Below, one piece after another: positions 25,366 to 34,761 of a stretch of DNA of 64,000 nucleotides. The notes below the pieces were generated by a model. The model saw only the letters and a program-made list of their open reading frames with translations, ran no database searches and had not been told where the DNA came from. Position numbers and translations under genes: made by a program. The DNA is from HGM12587 sp945786935 (GTDB taxonomy: Bacteria > Bacillota > Clostridia > Lachnospirales > Lachnospiraceae). Every line of letters begins with the position of its first letter. The stretch's first letter is position 1. The stretch spans positions 1 through 64,000 of the forward strand of contig CALZFY010000004.1 of the NCBI GenBank assembly GCA_945786935.1, given 5' to 3'.

Positions 25366-26073
25366 AAGCTCTTTCATCTGTCTTAAAATCTTTTTTTCCA
25401 GTCTGCTGACCTGTACCTGACTGATACCCAAAAGCTCTGCCACCTGATTTTGTGTTTTATTTTCAAAATACCGCAAGGTGATGAGTTTTTGGTCCCTTGG
25501 CTCTAACGTATCCAAAAGCTGCTGTAAAAATAAACGGTCTGTCAGTTCCTCCTCTTCATTTTTTTCACAGGCGATCCGGTCCTTTAAGGCAATTTCCTTT
25601 CCTTCCCCGTTATAAATACTCTGGTCAATAGATTCCACCTCCACTATAGCCTCCATAGACAGCATGATTTCCTCCGGCTCCATGGAAAGTATTTCCGAAA
25701 GTTCCTCCACCGTAGGCTCGTGGCCGCTTTTGCTTCTGATTTCCTCCATGGTTCTCTTTATTTTCCATTGATTTTCCTTCAAGCCCCGACTAACCTTGAT
25801 CATACCGTCGTCTCTTAAAAACCGCTTGATCTCCCCTGTAATGAGAGGCACCGCATAGGTTGAAAACTTTACATCAAAAGAAAAGTCAAATTTATCAATG
25901 GCACGCATCAGACCAATGGCTCCAATCTGATACAGATCCTCCGTTTCATATCCTCTTCCTGTAAATCGTCTTACCACATTCCAGATCAAACCGGAATGCA
26001 TAAGGATCAGCTGTTCCTTTGCATGTTTATCTCCCGTCTGTGACTGTCTGATAAGTTCAAAGGTCTGCTCCAT
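25360..26073 (-). CDS. sigF: RNA polymerase sporulation sigma factor SigF
   Basis: A 237-residue sigma-70 protein. Region 2 includes YQIGAIGLMRAIDKFDFSF and VKFSTYAVPLITGEIKRFLR, region 3 covers DDGMIKVSRGLKENQWKIK, and region 4 ends with NKTQNQVAELLGISQVQVSR. SigF is the first forespore sigma factor and is held inactive by SpoIIAB until SpoIIAA frees it. The gene follows spoIIAB by three bases, the standard spoIIA order. AGGAAT lies upstream of the start. Confidence 0.96.
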   Translation of the reverse strand: MEQTFELIRQSQTGDKHAKEQLILMHSGLIWNVVRRFTGRGYETEDLYQIGAIGLMRAIDKFDFSFDVKFSTYAVPLITGEIKRFLRDDGMIKVSRGLKENQWKIKRTMEEIRSKSGHEPTVEELSEILSMEPEEIMLSMEAIVEVESIDQSIYNGEGKEIALKDRIACEKNEEEELTDRLFLQQLLDTLEPRDQKLITLRYFENKTQNQVAELLGISQVQVSRLEKKILRQMKELA

Positions 26074-26076
26074 ACT

Positions 26077-26514
26077 CTATTCCTGCTTTTCATAGCGTCT
26101 GCCGATTTTCTTTGTCATAGTCACCAGCGTTCCTTCCCCCGGTTTTGATTCCACTGAAACGGTATCCATAAATGCCTCCATAAATACAAAACCCATGCCG
26201 GAACGTTCCAGATCTCTCCTGGTGGTATATAAAGGTTCCATGGCTTTTTTGACATTTTCAATTCCAACACCGAAATCCTGTACCCACACAGTAAGCTTCT
26301 CCCCCTCTAAGGATGCTCCAATGATGATTTTATGTACTTCATTTTGATATCCGTGAATAATCGCATTGGTCACAGCCTCTGAAATTGCAGTTTTAATATC
26401 TGCTATTTCTTCCATGGTGGGATTTAATCTGGTCAGAAATGCTGCCACCACCACTCTGGCAAAGGATTCATTGGATGGAATGCTGTCTATTTCCAGTCTC
26501 ATTTCCTGTTTCAT
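26077..26514 (-). CDS. spoIIAB: Anti-sigma-F factor SpoIIAB
   Basis: A 145-residue GHKL kinase. Motifs are the N-box TAISEAVTNAIIHGY, the G1 WVQDFGVGIENV and the G2-like RSGMGFVFMEAFMDTV. It binds and inhibits SigF and phosphorylates SpoIIAA. The gene starts two bases after spoIIAA and ends three before sigF. AAGGAG precedes the start. Confidence 0.96.
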   Translation of the reverse strand: MKQEMRLEIDSIPSNESFARVVVAAFLTRLNPTMEEIADIKTAISEAVTNAIIHGYQNEVHKIIIGASLEGEKLTVWVQDFGVGIENVKKAMEPLYTTRRDLERSGMGFVFMEAFMDTVSVESKPGEGTLVTMTKKIGRRYEKQE

Positions 26515-26516
26515 AC

Positions 26517-26828
26517 TTAAACTCCTTCTATTGAGATAATTTTATGGATTCCACATAAGATCAGTATTTTTTTGATTCTCTCTCCCGGATGGGTAATTTT
26601 CACTTCTCCCCCCAGTGCCCTCATCAGTTTATACCTGCCCATTAAAAGACCGATACCGGAACTGTCCATAAATTCCGTGGCCGCAAAATCAAATTCCAGT
26701 ACTTTGATCTCCTCTGTCTGTAATGTACGGTCGATGAGATCTCTCATCTCATCGCTGAAGCAGTGATCCACCTCTGCCGGAACCTTTACACACAGGGTTC
26801 CATCTTTCTTTTTCACCAGCTGTTCCAA
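26517..26828 (-). CDS. spoIIAA: Anti-anti-sigma factor SpoIIAA
   Basis: A 103-residue STAS-domain protein. The phosphorylated Ser is in FMDSSGIGLLMGRY (Ser56/57). Unphosphorylated SpoIIAA displaces SigF from SpoIIAB. The start is a TTG at 26828 with AAGGAGGG seven bases upstream, giving the normal family length; a longer frame to 26870 runs through a terminator hairpin. First gene of spoIIAA-spoIIAB-sigF. Confidence 0.95.
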   Translation of the reverse strand: MEQLVKKKDGTLCVKVPAEVDHCFSDEMRDLIDRTLQTEEIKVLEFDFAATEFMDSSGIGLLMGRYKLMRALGGEVKITHPGERIKKILILCGIHKIISIEGV

Positions 26829-26852
26829 TTTCTTTCCCTCCTTTTTTATGAC

Positions 26853-26884
26853 AAAAAGGAGACTGTGCAATCTGCACAGTCTCC
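26853..26884 (-). terminator. Strong hairpin between the TPR gene and spoIIAA
   Basis: A perfect 12-bp inverted repeat GGAGACTGTGCA / TGCACAGTCTCC with a 3-base loop, followed on the minus strand by TTTTT. It ends only about 25 bases before the spoIIAA start codon. Confidence 0.85.
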
Positions 26885-26909
26885 TATATTTTTAGGTTTC
26901 TCTTCTGTT

Positions 26910-28277
26910 TTATGGGTTTGCATTTAAATATGCTTTTGCTGTTTTTGCTCTCTGGGTCGTTTCAGGCAGGAGCTCTACTACCTTCTGATAATGGAGCTTT
27001 GCATTTACCACATCCCCCAGACGTTCATAACTTCGTGCCAGATAATACTGGGCATAGTCATGATCCGGGTTGATTTCCACTACCTGTGTAAGAGCATTCT
27101 TTGCTTCTTCGAATTTACCTTCATTAAAATTCTTCACGCCTTGATCATAAAGCTGTTCTACGACAGTAGAATTGATCTTTACCTGAATTTCCGCGTAAAT
27201 TTCCTTTGCACCCTCTGCGAGAACATCCTGATTTACTTTCTTAAGGTTCTTTGCAGCCTCTTCATATTTTTGTGCGTCTGCCAGCTCCTTAGCCGCAAAC
27301 AATGCATCATAGCTCTCTGACTTGGCTGCAGCCGTACCGGCCTGGGTGCGGAACAGTTCCGCCTCCTGTTTGGCAATGTTTAAATCACCGGTCATCTTAT
27401 CAATAGAGGCCTTCATCGTTTCCAGCTCGTCACTATATTCAATGACCTGCTGATTTACCTGGTTATTGGCAGAACGAATCTTTGCCGGTGCAAAGACAAA
27501 CCAGCAGACTGCCATTCCAATAATGAGACCTAAAAGAATATCCAGTACTACATTTCTGCCGCTGCTTTCGGAAACAGCTTTCGGCTGAATGATCGTCTCA
27601 TTTCCGCTTGTATAGGAAACTGCATCCTTACTGATTCTGGAAGACTTTTTATCTGCACTCTTTCCACGAAGGAGGTCTGTCTCCTTAAAATAATTCAGTG
27701 CCAGAACATTTCCCCGGTCAATATGCAGCACCTTTTTCAATTCTTTTCTGGCCAGTTCAATCTGATTGGTTTCAATGGATACCAGGGCAAGCAAAAGATG
27801 TGCTGCCACAAATTTATCATGAATGGAAAGAACCTTCTTCAACTGGATGATCGCCAGGTCATAGCTTCCCTGACGGGCATACAAAAGTGCCTGATTATAT
27901 TTTTTCAATGCTACATTTAAAGCATCCAGCTTACCGGAATTGTTCTGCACTGCTTCGATATATTTATCTGCAACATTATCCTCCGGCTGGTAATTCTTGC
28001 TGACGATCCACTCGGAAAGGGCAGCTACCACATCACCCATTTCAAAGTACACAAGACCCAGAAGATTTCTTGCCGGAATATTTCTTTTATATACTCTTAA
28101 GCTGTTCTTAAGGTCATCCCTTGCACCGGACAGATCCCGCACCTGCGCCTTTTCCAAACCCTGATTATAAAAGGCATTGGAAGCAGAGATCAGTTTTTTA
28201 TAGACTTTTACATCCGTACCGCAGTTATTGCAAAAACTGCTGTCTGTCAGAGTTGCCCCACATTTATAACATTTCAT
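26910..28277 (-). CDS. Zinc-ribbon TPR membrane protein
   Basis: A 455-residue protein. The N-terminus is a zinc ribbon (CYKCGATL...FCNNCG). Residues about 30-205 carry TPR-like repeats (for example SYDLAIIQLKKVLSIHDKF). A single transmembrane helix follows (about 243-265), then a coiled coil (270-325), then more TPR repeats outside the membrane (about 330-450, with FEEAKNALTQVVEINPDHD). This places TPR scaffolds on both membrane faces. It shares a strand with a 47-residue gene just upstream and ends at the hairpin before spoIIAA. No enzymatic function is visible; an assembly role is inferred. Confidence 0.8.
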   Translation of the reverse strand: MKCYKCGATLTDSSFCNNCGTDVKVYKKLISASNAFYNQGLEKAQVRDLSGARDDLKNSLRVYKRNIPARNLLGLVYFEMGDVVAALSEWIVSKNYQPEDNVADKYIEAVQNNSGKLDALNVALKKYNQALLYARQGSYDLAIIQLKKVLSIHDKFVAAHLLLALVSIETNQIELARKELKKVLHIDRGNVLALNYFKETDLLRGKSADKKSSRISKDAVSYTSGNETIIQPKAVSESSGRNVVLDILLGLIIGMAVCWFVFAPAKIRSANNQVNQQVIEYSDELETMKASIDKMTGDLNIAKQEAELFRTQAGTAAAKSESYDALFAAKELADAQKYEEAAKNLKKVNQDVLAEGAKEIYAEIQVKINSTVVEQLYDQGVKNFNEGKFEEAKNALTQVVEINPDHDYAQYYLARSYERLGDVVNAKLHYQKVVELLPETTQRAKTAKAYLNANP

Positions 28278-28290
28278 CTGCAGCCTGCTC

Positions 28291-28434
28291 CTAACGATGT
28301 TCCTTTGATTCTTTCATCATCTGTTCCATAAGATCCACCAGATCGGTAAGGTTCTTATTATGAATATTATCTTCAATCTGTTCTACTTCCAGACTTGGAT
28401 AGAATTTCTTCAGTTCTTCTTCAAAATTAATCAT
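28291..28434 (-). CDS. Small acidic conserved protein (47 aa)
   Basis: A 47-residue open frame starting MINFEEELKKFYPSLEVE and ending in an amphipathic helix (DLVDLMEQMMKESKEHR). GAAGGTA precedes the ATG. It ends 13 bases before the TPR gene start on the same strand, so the two are probably co-transcribed. Composition is protein-like and there is no competing frame. The function is unknown. Confidence 0.65.
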   Translation of the reverse strand: MINFEEELKKFYPSLEVEQIEDNIHNKNLTDLVDLMEQMMKESKEHR

Positions 28435-28505
28435 TACCTTCGTTCACTCCATTCCAGTAGCCATTTTGTTTATGATAACTGGGATTTCCTAAAAAATCAA
28501 TCCTT

Positions 28506-30575
28506 TTATGGTGTCGAAATATGATAAGTAACGGACATCTCCTCACTGAGCACTCTTTTGTTTGGTGCCAGCTGCTTGATACCTACTTCGTCTCCCTCTT
28601 CCAGTATCAGATCCTTCACACGAATGAGATGATCGTTGATGTATCCGGTGGAGTAAAAATCACCATTCACATAAACCTTACTCTGTGTCGTAAAGTTCTC
28701 ACCAAAAATATAGACCTTATCATCGATCTGAACTACCCTGGAAATCACCTGGTCAATAATGCCCATGGTCATTTCTGCTGGCTCATGAAAGCCCTCTTCC
28801 CCGTAGCCATAGCCCTTTCCGTAGAGAAGGTCATACTGCAGGGTCTGCATATCATACTGGTAATCTCTGGTACCCCTGCGATTCTGATGATACTGGACCA
28901 TGGTGCCGGTGTGAATTCCAAGCTGATCTAACACCTCTGCCCCGATCTGATATGCGCAAAGGGTCTGATCCTTCTTTGGAAGGCCAATGTTATCCCAGAT
29001 CACATAAGAGGTATCAAACAGATATCTGTTTGTCACATCCTCTTCTGTCAGGTCCATGGTAGGGAGATGGTCCCCGTAAAATACAATGACACTGTCCTCT
29101 CCGGTGGCATCCACTGCTGTAATGAGGTCCTCCACAAACTGATCCATTTCATGAATCTGATTTACATAATATTCCCACTGGTTGTTTTTTGACTTTGTAG
29201 GAGAACCGCTGACTGTAATCACCGGATCCTCCAGAATTTTTTTCTTCGGATAATCTCCGTGTCCCTGTACAGAAATGGTAAAGATATAATCCTGACCTTC
29301 CGTGGACTCCATACAGTCAAGCACACTTTGTACCAGAACCTCATCCTTGAGCCAGCCTGTAGGTGTCTGATTACTGATATCCATATATTCCTTGGTAGTA
29401 TAGGTTTCAAATCCAAGGTCCGGGAATACATCCACGCGGCTGTAAAAGGTTGCTTTATTATTGTGAATCGCATGAGTGTTGTAGCCAATCTCTTTTAAAG
29501 CATAGGGCACACTGTCGCAGGTCGTTTTCTTTAAAATGGTTTTATGCGGATATTCTCCCGGTCCGAAATACCGCATGTTCATACCGGAAATAGTTTCAAA
29601 TTCTGTATTGGCAGTTCCGGCTCCCACCGATGGTACCTTGAAAGCACCGGAAGAATAATTTTCCATAAGAGAATGGAAATACGGAATCGGATCCTCGGAA
29701 CATTTCAAATATTCTACCGTGGAAACGTCGAAGAAGGATTCCAGCTGCACAAAAATAATGTTCGGAAGCTCCTTGGGAACTTCTTCCTCCCAGTCTGTCA
29801 GCTCCTCAATGGATTCTTTATTGTATCCATAGGGCTTATTGATACCGGTACCCACTAAGGTACAGCTAAAGCAGTAAGGAAAACCGTAATCTTCATAAGC
29901 AAAGGCAATATTTCCAAAATAAGAGGAGAGCACTCTGTGTTCTAATCCAAGCACTGTACAGCCTGCAAAAAGAGCGATCACTGCCGCAATCCCTGCGATA
30001 TTCCTTACATAATTGATCTTTCCCTGAAATTTTGGTCCTTTTTTCCAGAACAGGTAAAGTATCACAATGACAGCTACTACAAGAATTACATTCATCAGAA
30101 GCTTATCCGGTGACATGTACTTGTCCAGAATATCTGCCAGGTCCTCCAAAAGCTTAATATCCTGGGCGGTAAAGGGTGTGACACGGTTGCTTAATACTGT
30201 GCCGTTCATATATCCGCCATAAAGCCAGATGGCAGAAATGGTCAGGCGAAGAACAAACCTTCTTCTGACCAGATATACGATCATCAGGGTCATAAAGATC
30301 AACAGTGCATTGTACAAAAATACAAGAGGACTTCCTGTCATAAATAAAAAGCCCTTTACCAGGGAATGTCTGGAGAAAGATTCGATCATCAGTTCCAGAA
30401 GCATTGCCCACAATGCATGAAAGACCAGTGAATATTTATTTAATACAACAACGGCCTTTCCTATTCCTGTCTGATGCTTTTCATAGAAAGCTTCAAATGG
30501 TTTCTTTACAATATTTCCTATCTTTTTGAAAGGGGCAGAGATTCTCTCTGCCGCCATTCTTAATTTTTCTTTCAT
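28506..30575 (-). CDS. LTA synthase-like phosphoglycerol transferase
   Basis: A 689-residue protein: five transmembrane helices in the first 210 residues, then an extracellular sulfatase-fold domain (about 265-560). The catalytic Thr region is VGAGTANTEFETISGMN; metal ligands are in IIFVQLESFFD (Glu), FYGDHLPTM (Asp-His) and VQGHGDYP (His). It probably polymerises or transfers glycerol-phosphate to glycolipid or wall polymers. The last 90 residues (IDQVISRVVQIDDKVYIFGENF onward) look like a TIG/IPT-type beta domain, an addition beyond the usual LtaS end. GGAGACT precedes the start. It lies between valS and the small 47-aa gene. Confidence 0.85.
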   Translation of the reverse strand: MKEKLRMAAERISAPFKKIGNIVKKPFEAFYEKHQTGIGKAVVVLNKYSLVFHALWAMLLELMIESFSRHSLVKGFLFMTGSPLVFLYNALLIFMTLMIVYLVRRRFVLRLTISAIWLYGGYMNGTVLSNRVTPFTAQDIKLLEDLADILDKYMSPDKLLMNVILVVAVIVILYLFWKKGPKFQGKINYVRNIAGIAAVIALFAGCTVLGLEHRVLSSYFGNIAFAYEDYGFPYCFSCTLVGTGINKPYGYNKESIEELTDWEEEVPKELPNIIFVQLESFFDVSTVEYLKCSEDPIPYFHSLMENYSSGAFKVPSVGAGTANTEFETISGMNMRYFGPGEYPHKTILKKTTCDSVPYALKEIGYNTHAIHNNKATFYSRVDVFPDLGFETYTTKEYMDISNQTPTGWLKDEVLVQSVLDCMESTEGQDYIFTISVQGHGDYPKKKILEDPVITVSGSPTKSKNNQWEYYVNQIHEMDQFVEDLITAVDATGEDSVIVFYGDHLPTMDLTEEDVTNRYLFDTSYVIWDNIGLPKKDQTLCAYQIGAEVLDQLGIHTGTMVQYHQNRRGTRDYQYDMQTLQYDLLYGKGYGYGEEGFHEPAEMTMGIIDQVISRVVQIDDKVYIFGENFTTQSKVYVNGDFYSTGYINDHLIRVKDLILEEGDEVGIKQLAPNKRVLSEEMSVTYHISTP

Positions 30576-30617
30576 ATAGTCTCCTCATAGTGAATCACGC
30601 AATGGCGTGTGCATCCT

Positions 30618-33254
30618 CTATGCCAGCTGAGAAAGTCTTAACTTAACCTGCTCCATCATCTGAGTATATTTTGCAAGCTTTTCTTTTTCCTCGTCAATCT
30701 TACTCTGTGGAGCCTTGCTTACGAATTTCTCGTTACTGAGCATTCCGTTTACACGGGCAAGCTCTTTGGTAAGACGAACTTCTTCTTTCTGAAGTCTTTC
30801 AATTTCCTTCTCAATATCTACAAGCTCCGCAAACGGCATACAGATCTCAACTTCCGGGATCATTGCAGATACTGCATCTTCAGCAATGCCTGTCTTGTCG
30901 CTCTGTACGGTAACTTCACTAGCATATCCCAAACTTCCGAAGAAAATGTGACTATTTTCGAAAATCTTTCTTAATTTTTCGTTTTCGGATACTACATATA
31001 CCTTTGCTTTTTTGCTTGGCGGTACATTCATACCGGAACGGACATTACGGATGGCACGAACTGCTTCCTTGATGGTCTCAACCGCAAATTCGTCCTCTGC
31101 AAAGTCCCATTCCACGTTATATTCCGGCCAGGAAGAGATCATAATGGATTCTTCATCGCACAGATTACAGAAAATTTCTTCTGTAATAAATGGCATATAG
31201 GGATGTAACAGTTTCAATGCATTGATCAGAACTGTCTTTAAGGTCCAGAGTGCTGCCTGTTTTGTCTCATCCGCATCGTTGTAGAGACGTGGTTTCACCA
31301 TCTCGATATACCAGTCACAGAATTCTTCCCAGATGAAGTCATAGATCTTCTGCACAGCAATACCCAGCTCGAACTTATCCATATTTGCAGTCACTTCTTT
31401 TGCAAGCTTGTTTACCTTGGATAAGATCCATTTATCTGCACCTGTTAACAGATTAAGGTCGAGTGTTTCCGGTACTTTAGCACTTTCTTCGTTCATCATG
31501 ATGAAACGGGATGCATTCCAGATCTTGTTTGCAAAGTTTCTGGAAGATTCCACTCTTTCCATATAGAAACGCATATCATTTCCCGGTGCATTTCCTGTGA
31601 TCAGTGTCAGACGCAGGGCATCTGCACCATACTGGTCAATGATTTCCAGCGGGTCGATACCGTTTCCTAAGGACTTACTCATCTTACGTCCTAAGGAGTC
31701 ACGAACCAGACCATGGATCAGTACGTGATGGAATGGGCTCTTTCCGGTCTGCTCATATCCGGAGAATACCATACGGATAACCCAGAAGAAGATAATGTCA
31801 TATCCTGTTACAAGCACATCTGTCGGATAGAAGTAATCAAGTTCTTCTGTCTTTTTTGGCCAGCCAAGGGTTGAGAATGGCCATAATGCGGAAGAAAACC
31901 AGGTGTCTAATGTATCCGGATCCTGTGTCAGGTGTTTGCATCCGCACTTCGGACAAGCCTCCGGTGCTGTTTTGGAAACAACGATCTCACCGCATTCGTC
32001 ACAGTAGTATGCAGGGATTCTGTGTCCCCACCAAAGCTGTCTGGAAATACACCAGTCACGGATATTTTCCAGCCAGTGTAAATAAGTCTTATCAAATCTT
32101 TCCGGTACAAAGGTCAGATCGCCATTTTTTACTGCTCCAATGGCAGGCTTTGCCATTTCTTCCATCTTGACAAACCACTGCTGTTTGATCATTGGTTCAA
32201 TGGTTGTACCGCAGCGGTCATGAGTACCTACATTGTGTACATGCTCTTCAACCTTTACAAGAAGTCCCAATTCTTCCAGCTCTTTTACCATAAGCTTACG
32301 GGCTTCGTAGCGGTCCATTCCTGCATATTTTCCGCCATTTTCATTGATGGTAGCATCATCATTTAAGATGTTGATCTCCGGCAGGTCATGTCTTTTACCT
32401 ACTTCAAAGTCATTCGGGTCATGGGCCGGTGTGATCTTTACAACACCGGTACCGAACTCTTTATCAACATAAGAGTCTGCAATAACAGGAATCTCTCTGC
32501 CAATAAGTGGTACGATAACTGTCTTTCCAATAATTCCCTGATATCTTTCATCGTCCGGGTTTACTGCCAGTGCAGTGTCTCCCAGCATAGTCTCCGGACG
32601 TGTGGTAGCGATCTCTACAAATTCATCAGAATCCTTGATCGGATAGTTGATGTGCCAGAAATGTCCTGCCTGTTCCTCATGCTCAACCTCTGCATCTGAA
32701 ATAGAAGTCTGGCATACCGGACACCAGTTGATGATTCTGGATCCCTTGTAAATATATCCTTTTTCGTAAAGACGGCAGAATACTTCCAAAACTGCTTCAG
32801 AGCAGCCTTCATCCATGGTAAATCTTTCTCTGTCCCAGTCACAGGAAGAGCCGATCTTCTTTAACTGCTCTACGATGGTGTGACCGTACTCTTCACGCCA
32901 CTCCCAGGTACGCTTTAAGAAGCCTTCGCGTCCCAGCTCATTTTTATCAATTCCTTCTTCTTTTAATTTATTGATAACCTTAACTTCTGTGGAAATACTT
33001 GCATGGTCAGTTCCCGGAACCCAGAGAGCATTGTATCCCTGCATTCTTTTATAACGAATGAGGATGTCCTGCATGGTGTTGTCCAGGGCATGTCCCATAT
33101 GAAGCTTTCCAGTAATGTTTGGCGGCGGCATCACAATGGTAAATGGCTTTTTACTTCTGTCTACTTCTGCATGGAAATATTTTTTATCCAGCCAGTTTTT
33201 ATAAATACGGTCTTCCATCCCCTTCGGGTCATAGGTTTTTGCTAATTCTTTCAT
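30618..33254 (-). CDS. valS: Valine--tRNA ligase
   Basis: An 878-residue class I synthetase. The HIGH signature is PPPNITGKLHMGHALD (HMGH at 52-55), the KMSKS loop is GRKMSKSLGNG (about 525), the editing domain lies between them (residues about 190-340), and a C-terminal coiled-coil arm (about 815-878, KEIERLQKEEVRLTKELARV) is present as in ValRS. Zinc-ribbon-like cysteines (CDECGEIVVSK...CPKCGCKH) sit in the middle. The start ATG at 33254 follows GAGAGGG; upstream codons to 33320 have no ribosome site. No T-box leader is visible upstream. Confidence 0.97.
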   Translation of the reverse strand: MKELAKTYDPKGMEDRIYKNWLDKKYFHAEVDRSKKPFTIVMPPPNITGKLHMGHALDNTMQDILIRYKRMQGYNALWVPGTDHASISTEVKVINKLKEEGIDKNELGREGFLKRTWEWREEYGHTIVEQLKKIGSSCDWDRERFTMDEGCSEAVLEVFCRLYEKGYIYKGSRIINWCPVCQTSISDAEVEHEEQAGHFWHINYPIKDSDEFVEIATTRPETMLGDTALAVNPDDERYQGIIGKTVIVPLIGREIPVIADSYVDKEFGTGVVKITPAHDPNDFEVGKRHDLPEINILNDDATINENGGKYAGMDRYEARKLMVKELEELGLLVKVEEHVHNVGTHDRCGTTIEPMIKQQWFVKMEEMAKPAIGAVKNGDLTFVPERFDKTYLHWLENIRDWCISRQLWWGHRIPAYYCDECGEIVVSKTAPEACPKCGCKHLTQDPDTLDTWFSSALWPFSTLGWPKKTEELDYFYPTDVLVTGYDIIFFWVIRMVFSGYEQTGKSPFHHVLIHGLVRDSLGRKMSKSLGNGIDPLEIIDQYGADALRLTLITGNAPGNDMRFYMERVESSRNFANKIWNASRFIMMNEESAKVPETLDLNLLTGADKWILSKVNKLAKEVTANMDKFELGIAVQKIYDFIWEEFCDWYIEMVKPRLYNDADETKQAALWTLKTVLINALKLLHPYMPFITEEIFCNLCDEESIMISSWPEYNVEWDFAEDEFAVETIKEAVRAIRNVRSGMNVPPSKKAKVYVVSENEKLRKIFENSHIFFGSLGYASEVTVQSDKTGIAEDAVSAMIPEVEICMPFAELVDIEKEIERLQKEEVRLTKELARVNGMLSNEKFVSKAPQSKIDEEKEKLAKYTQMMEQVKLRLSQLA

Positions 33255-33289
33255 GTGTTTTCCCTCTCTGTCTGTTTTTTCATAACGAA

Positions 33290-33319
33290 TGCCCCGGCAG
33301 GTCATTTCTGCCAAGGGCA
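33290..33319. other. Hairpin between murA and valS
   Basis: Interrupted inverted repeat TGCCCCGGCAG / CTGCCAAGGGCA. The minus strand, where both genes lie, has no proper T-run after it, so it may be a weak terminator or an RNA stability element rather than a strong stop. Confidence 0.4.
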
Positions 33320-33331
33320 TAGATTTTTATA

Positions 33332-34624
33332 TTAGCCTTCACGATATTTGAAAAGCTGAAGCTCCTTTTCGGAACAGACTCGCTCCATTTTTGCACCAAG
33401 TCCCTGCATCTTTTCTTCAAATCTCTCATAGCCTCGCTGCACATAATGAATGTCATCAATGATGGTGATTCCCTCTGCCGCAAGTCCTGCGATCACAAGT
33501 GCCGCACCTGCTCTTAAATCCGGAGCATTTACCCGGGCACCGGTGAGCTTTTCAACGCCCATCACCACCGCGCGGTTTCCTTCCACCTTAATGTTTGCTC
33601 CCATTCTGGCAAGCTCATCCACATATTTAAAACGGTTCTCAAAGATACTCTCTGTCACCGTGCTGGTGCCGTCTGCAAGAGCCAGCGTTGCCGCAATCTG
33701 AGGCTGCATATCCGTTGGAAATCCGGGATATGGCAATGTTTTGACTCGTGTTGGTTTTAATGGAGAACGGCCGATGACCCGGATAGAATCATCGTATTCC
33801 TCTACAATGCAGCCCATTTCCAAAATCTTGGCACTGGCTGCCTCCATATGTTTCGGAATTACATTCTTCACCAGAACATCTCCTTTTGTAGCTGCTGCAG
33901 CAAACATAAAGGTACCTGCCTCGATCTGATCCGGAATGATGGAATACTCTGTTCGGTGAAGCTGCTTCACACCTTTGATGCGGATCACATCAGTACCCGC
34001 ACCCTTAATATTTGCTCCCATACTGTTTAAGAAGTTTGCCACATCTACTACATGAGGCTCCTTAGCCACATTTTCAATGACTGTATTTCCTTCTGCCATG
34101 GATGCTGCCATCATAATATTGATGGTGGCTCCCACACTTTCCATATCCAGATAAATATGAGCTCCATGAAGATTCTCTGCCCTGGCATTAATAAATCCGC
34201 CCTCGATCTCCACCTTTGCCCCTAAAGCACGAAAGCCTTTCAGATGCTGGTCAATGGGCCTGCTTCCGATATTACAGCCTCCCGGAAGCGGCACGGAAGC
34301 CTCTTTATATTTTCCAAGCAATGCACCCAGTAAATAATAGGATGCACGGATCTTTTTAATAAATTCATAATCAACGCTATGAGCACCGATCTTGCCGCCA
34401 TTGATCCTTGCGGTATGTCTGTCCACCCGAATCACATTGGCTCCGATCTCTTCCATAGCTTCCAATAATACATTAATATCCCGAACGTCCGGAAGATTTT
34501 CTATAATTACTGTCTCATCCGTCATAATAGCTGCCGCAATAATGGCCAGTGCCGCGTTTTTCGCACCGCCGATCTCGACCTCTCCTACCAACGGATGTCC
34601 ACCCTTTATAATATATTGTTCCAC
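33332..34624 (-). CDS. murA: UDP-N-acetylglucosamine 1-carboxyvinyltransferase
   Basis: A 430-residue EPSP-synthase-fold enzyme that makes the first committed peptidoglycan precursor from UDP-GlcNAc and phosphoenolpyruvate. The catalytic Cys117 lies in PLPGGCNIGSRPIDQH, so it should be fosfomycin-sensitive. KNAALAIIAA near the N-terminus and GFPTDMQPQIAATLAL are family signatures. The start is a GTG with GAGGTAG upstream. The gene precedes valS on the same strand and is separated from the M23 gene by a terminator. Confidence 0.96.
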   Translation of the reverse strand: MEQYIIKGGHPLVGEVEIGGAKNAALAIIAAAIMTDETVIIENLPDVRDINVLLEAMEEIGANVIRVDRHTARINGGKIGAHSVDYEFIKKIRASYYLLGALLGKYKEASVPLPGGCNIGSRPIDQHLKGFRALGAKVEIEGGFINARAENLHGAHIYLDMESVGATINIMMAASMAEGNTVIENVAKEPHVVDVANFLNSMGANIKGAGTDVIRIKGVKQLHRTEYSIIPDQIEAGTFMFAAAATKGDVLVKNVIPKHMEAASAKILEMGCIVEEYDDSIRVIGRSPLKPTRVKTLPYPGFPTDMQPQIAATLALADGTSTVTESIFENRFKYVDELARMGANIKVEGNRAVVMGVEKLTGARVNAPDLRAGAALVIAGLAAEGITIIDDIHYVQRGYERFEEKMQGLGAKMERVCSEKELQLFKYREG

Positions 34625-34715
34625 AATTCTACCTCATACATATACTACCGGGCACACGCCCACCTATACATAGTCCATTATATCATAACAAGCGAAAATT
34701 GCAATTGTCAGCATT

Positions 34716-34749
34716 TAAAAAAACAGCCCCGGCAAATACGGGGCTGTTT
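34716..34749 (-). terminator. Terminator behind the M23 peptidase gene
   Basis: Perfect arms AAACAGCCCC / GGGGCTGTTT with a 9-base loop, followed on the minus strand by a run of seven T. Confidence 0.9.
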
Positions 34750-34761
34750 GTATATTTTTAC

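Noticed and set aside
33255..33331. T-box leader for valS
   Set aside because: Only about 77 bases separate valS from murA and no T-box motif or specifier stem is visible.
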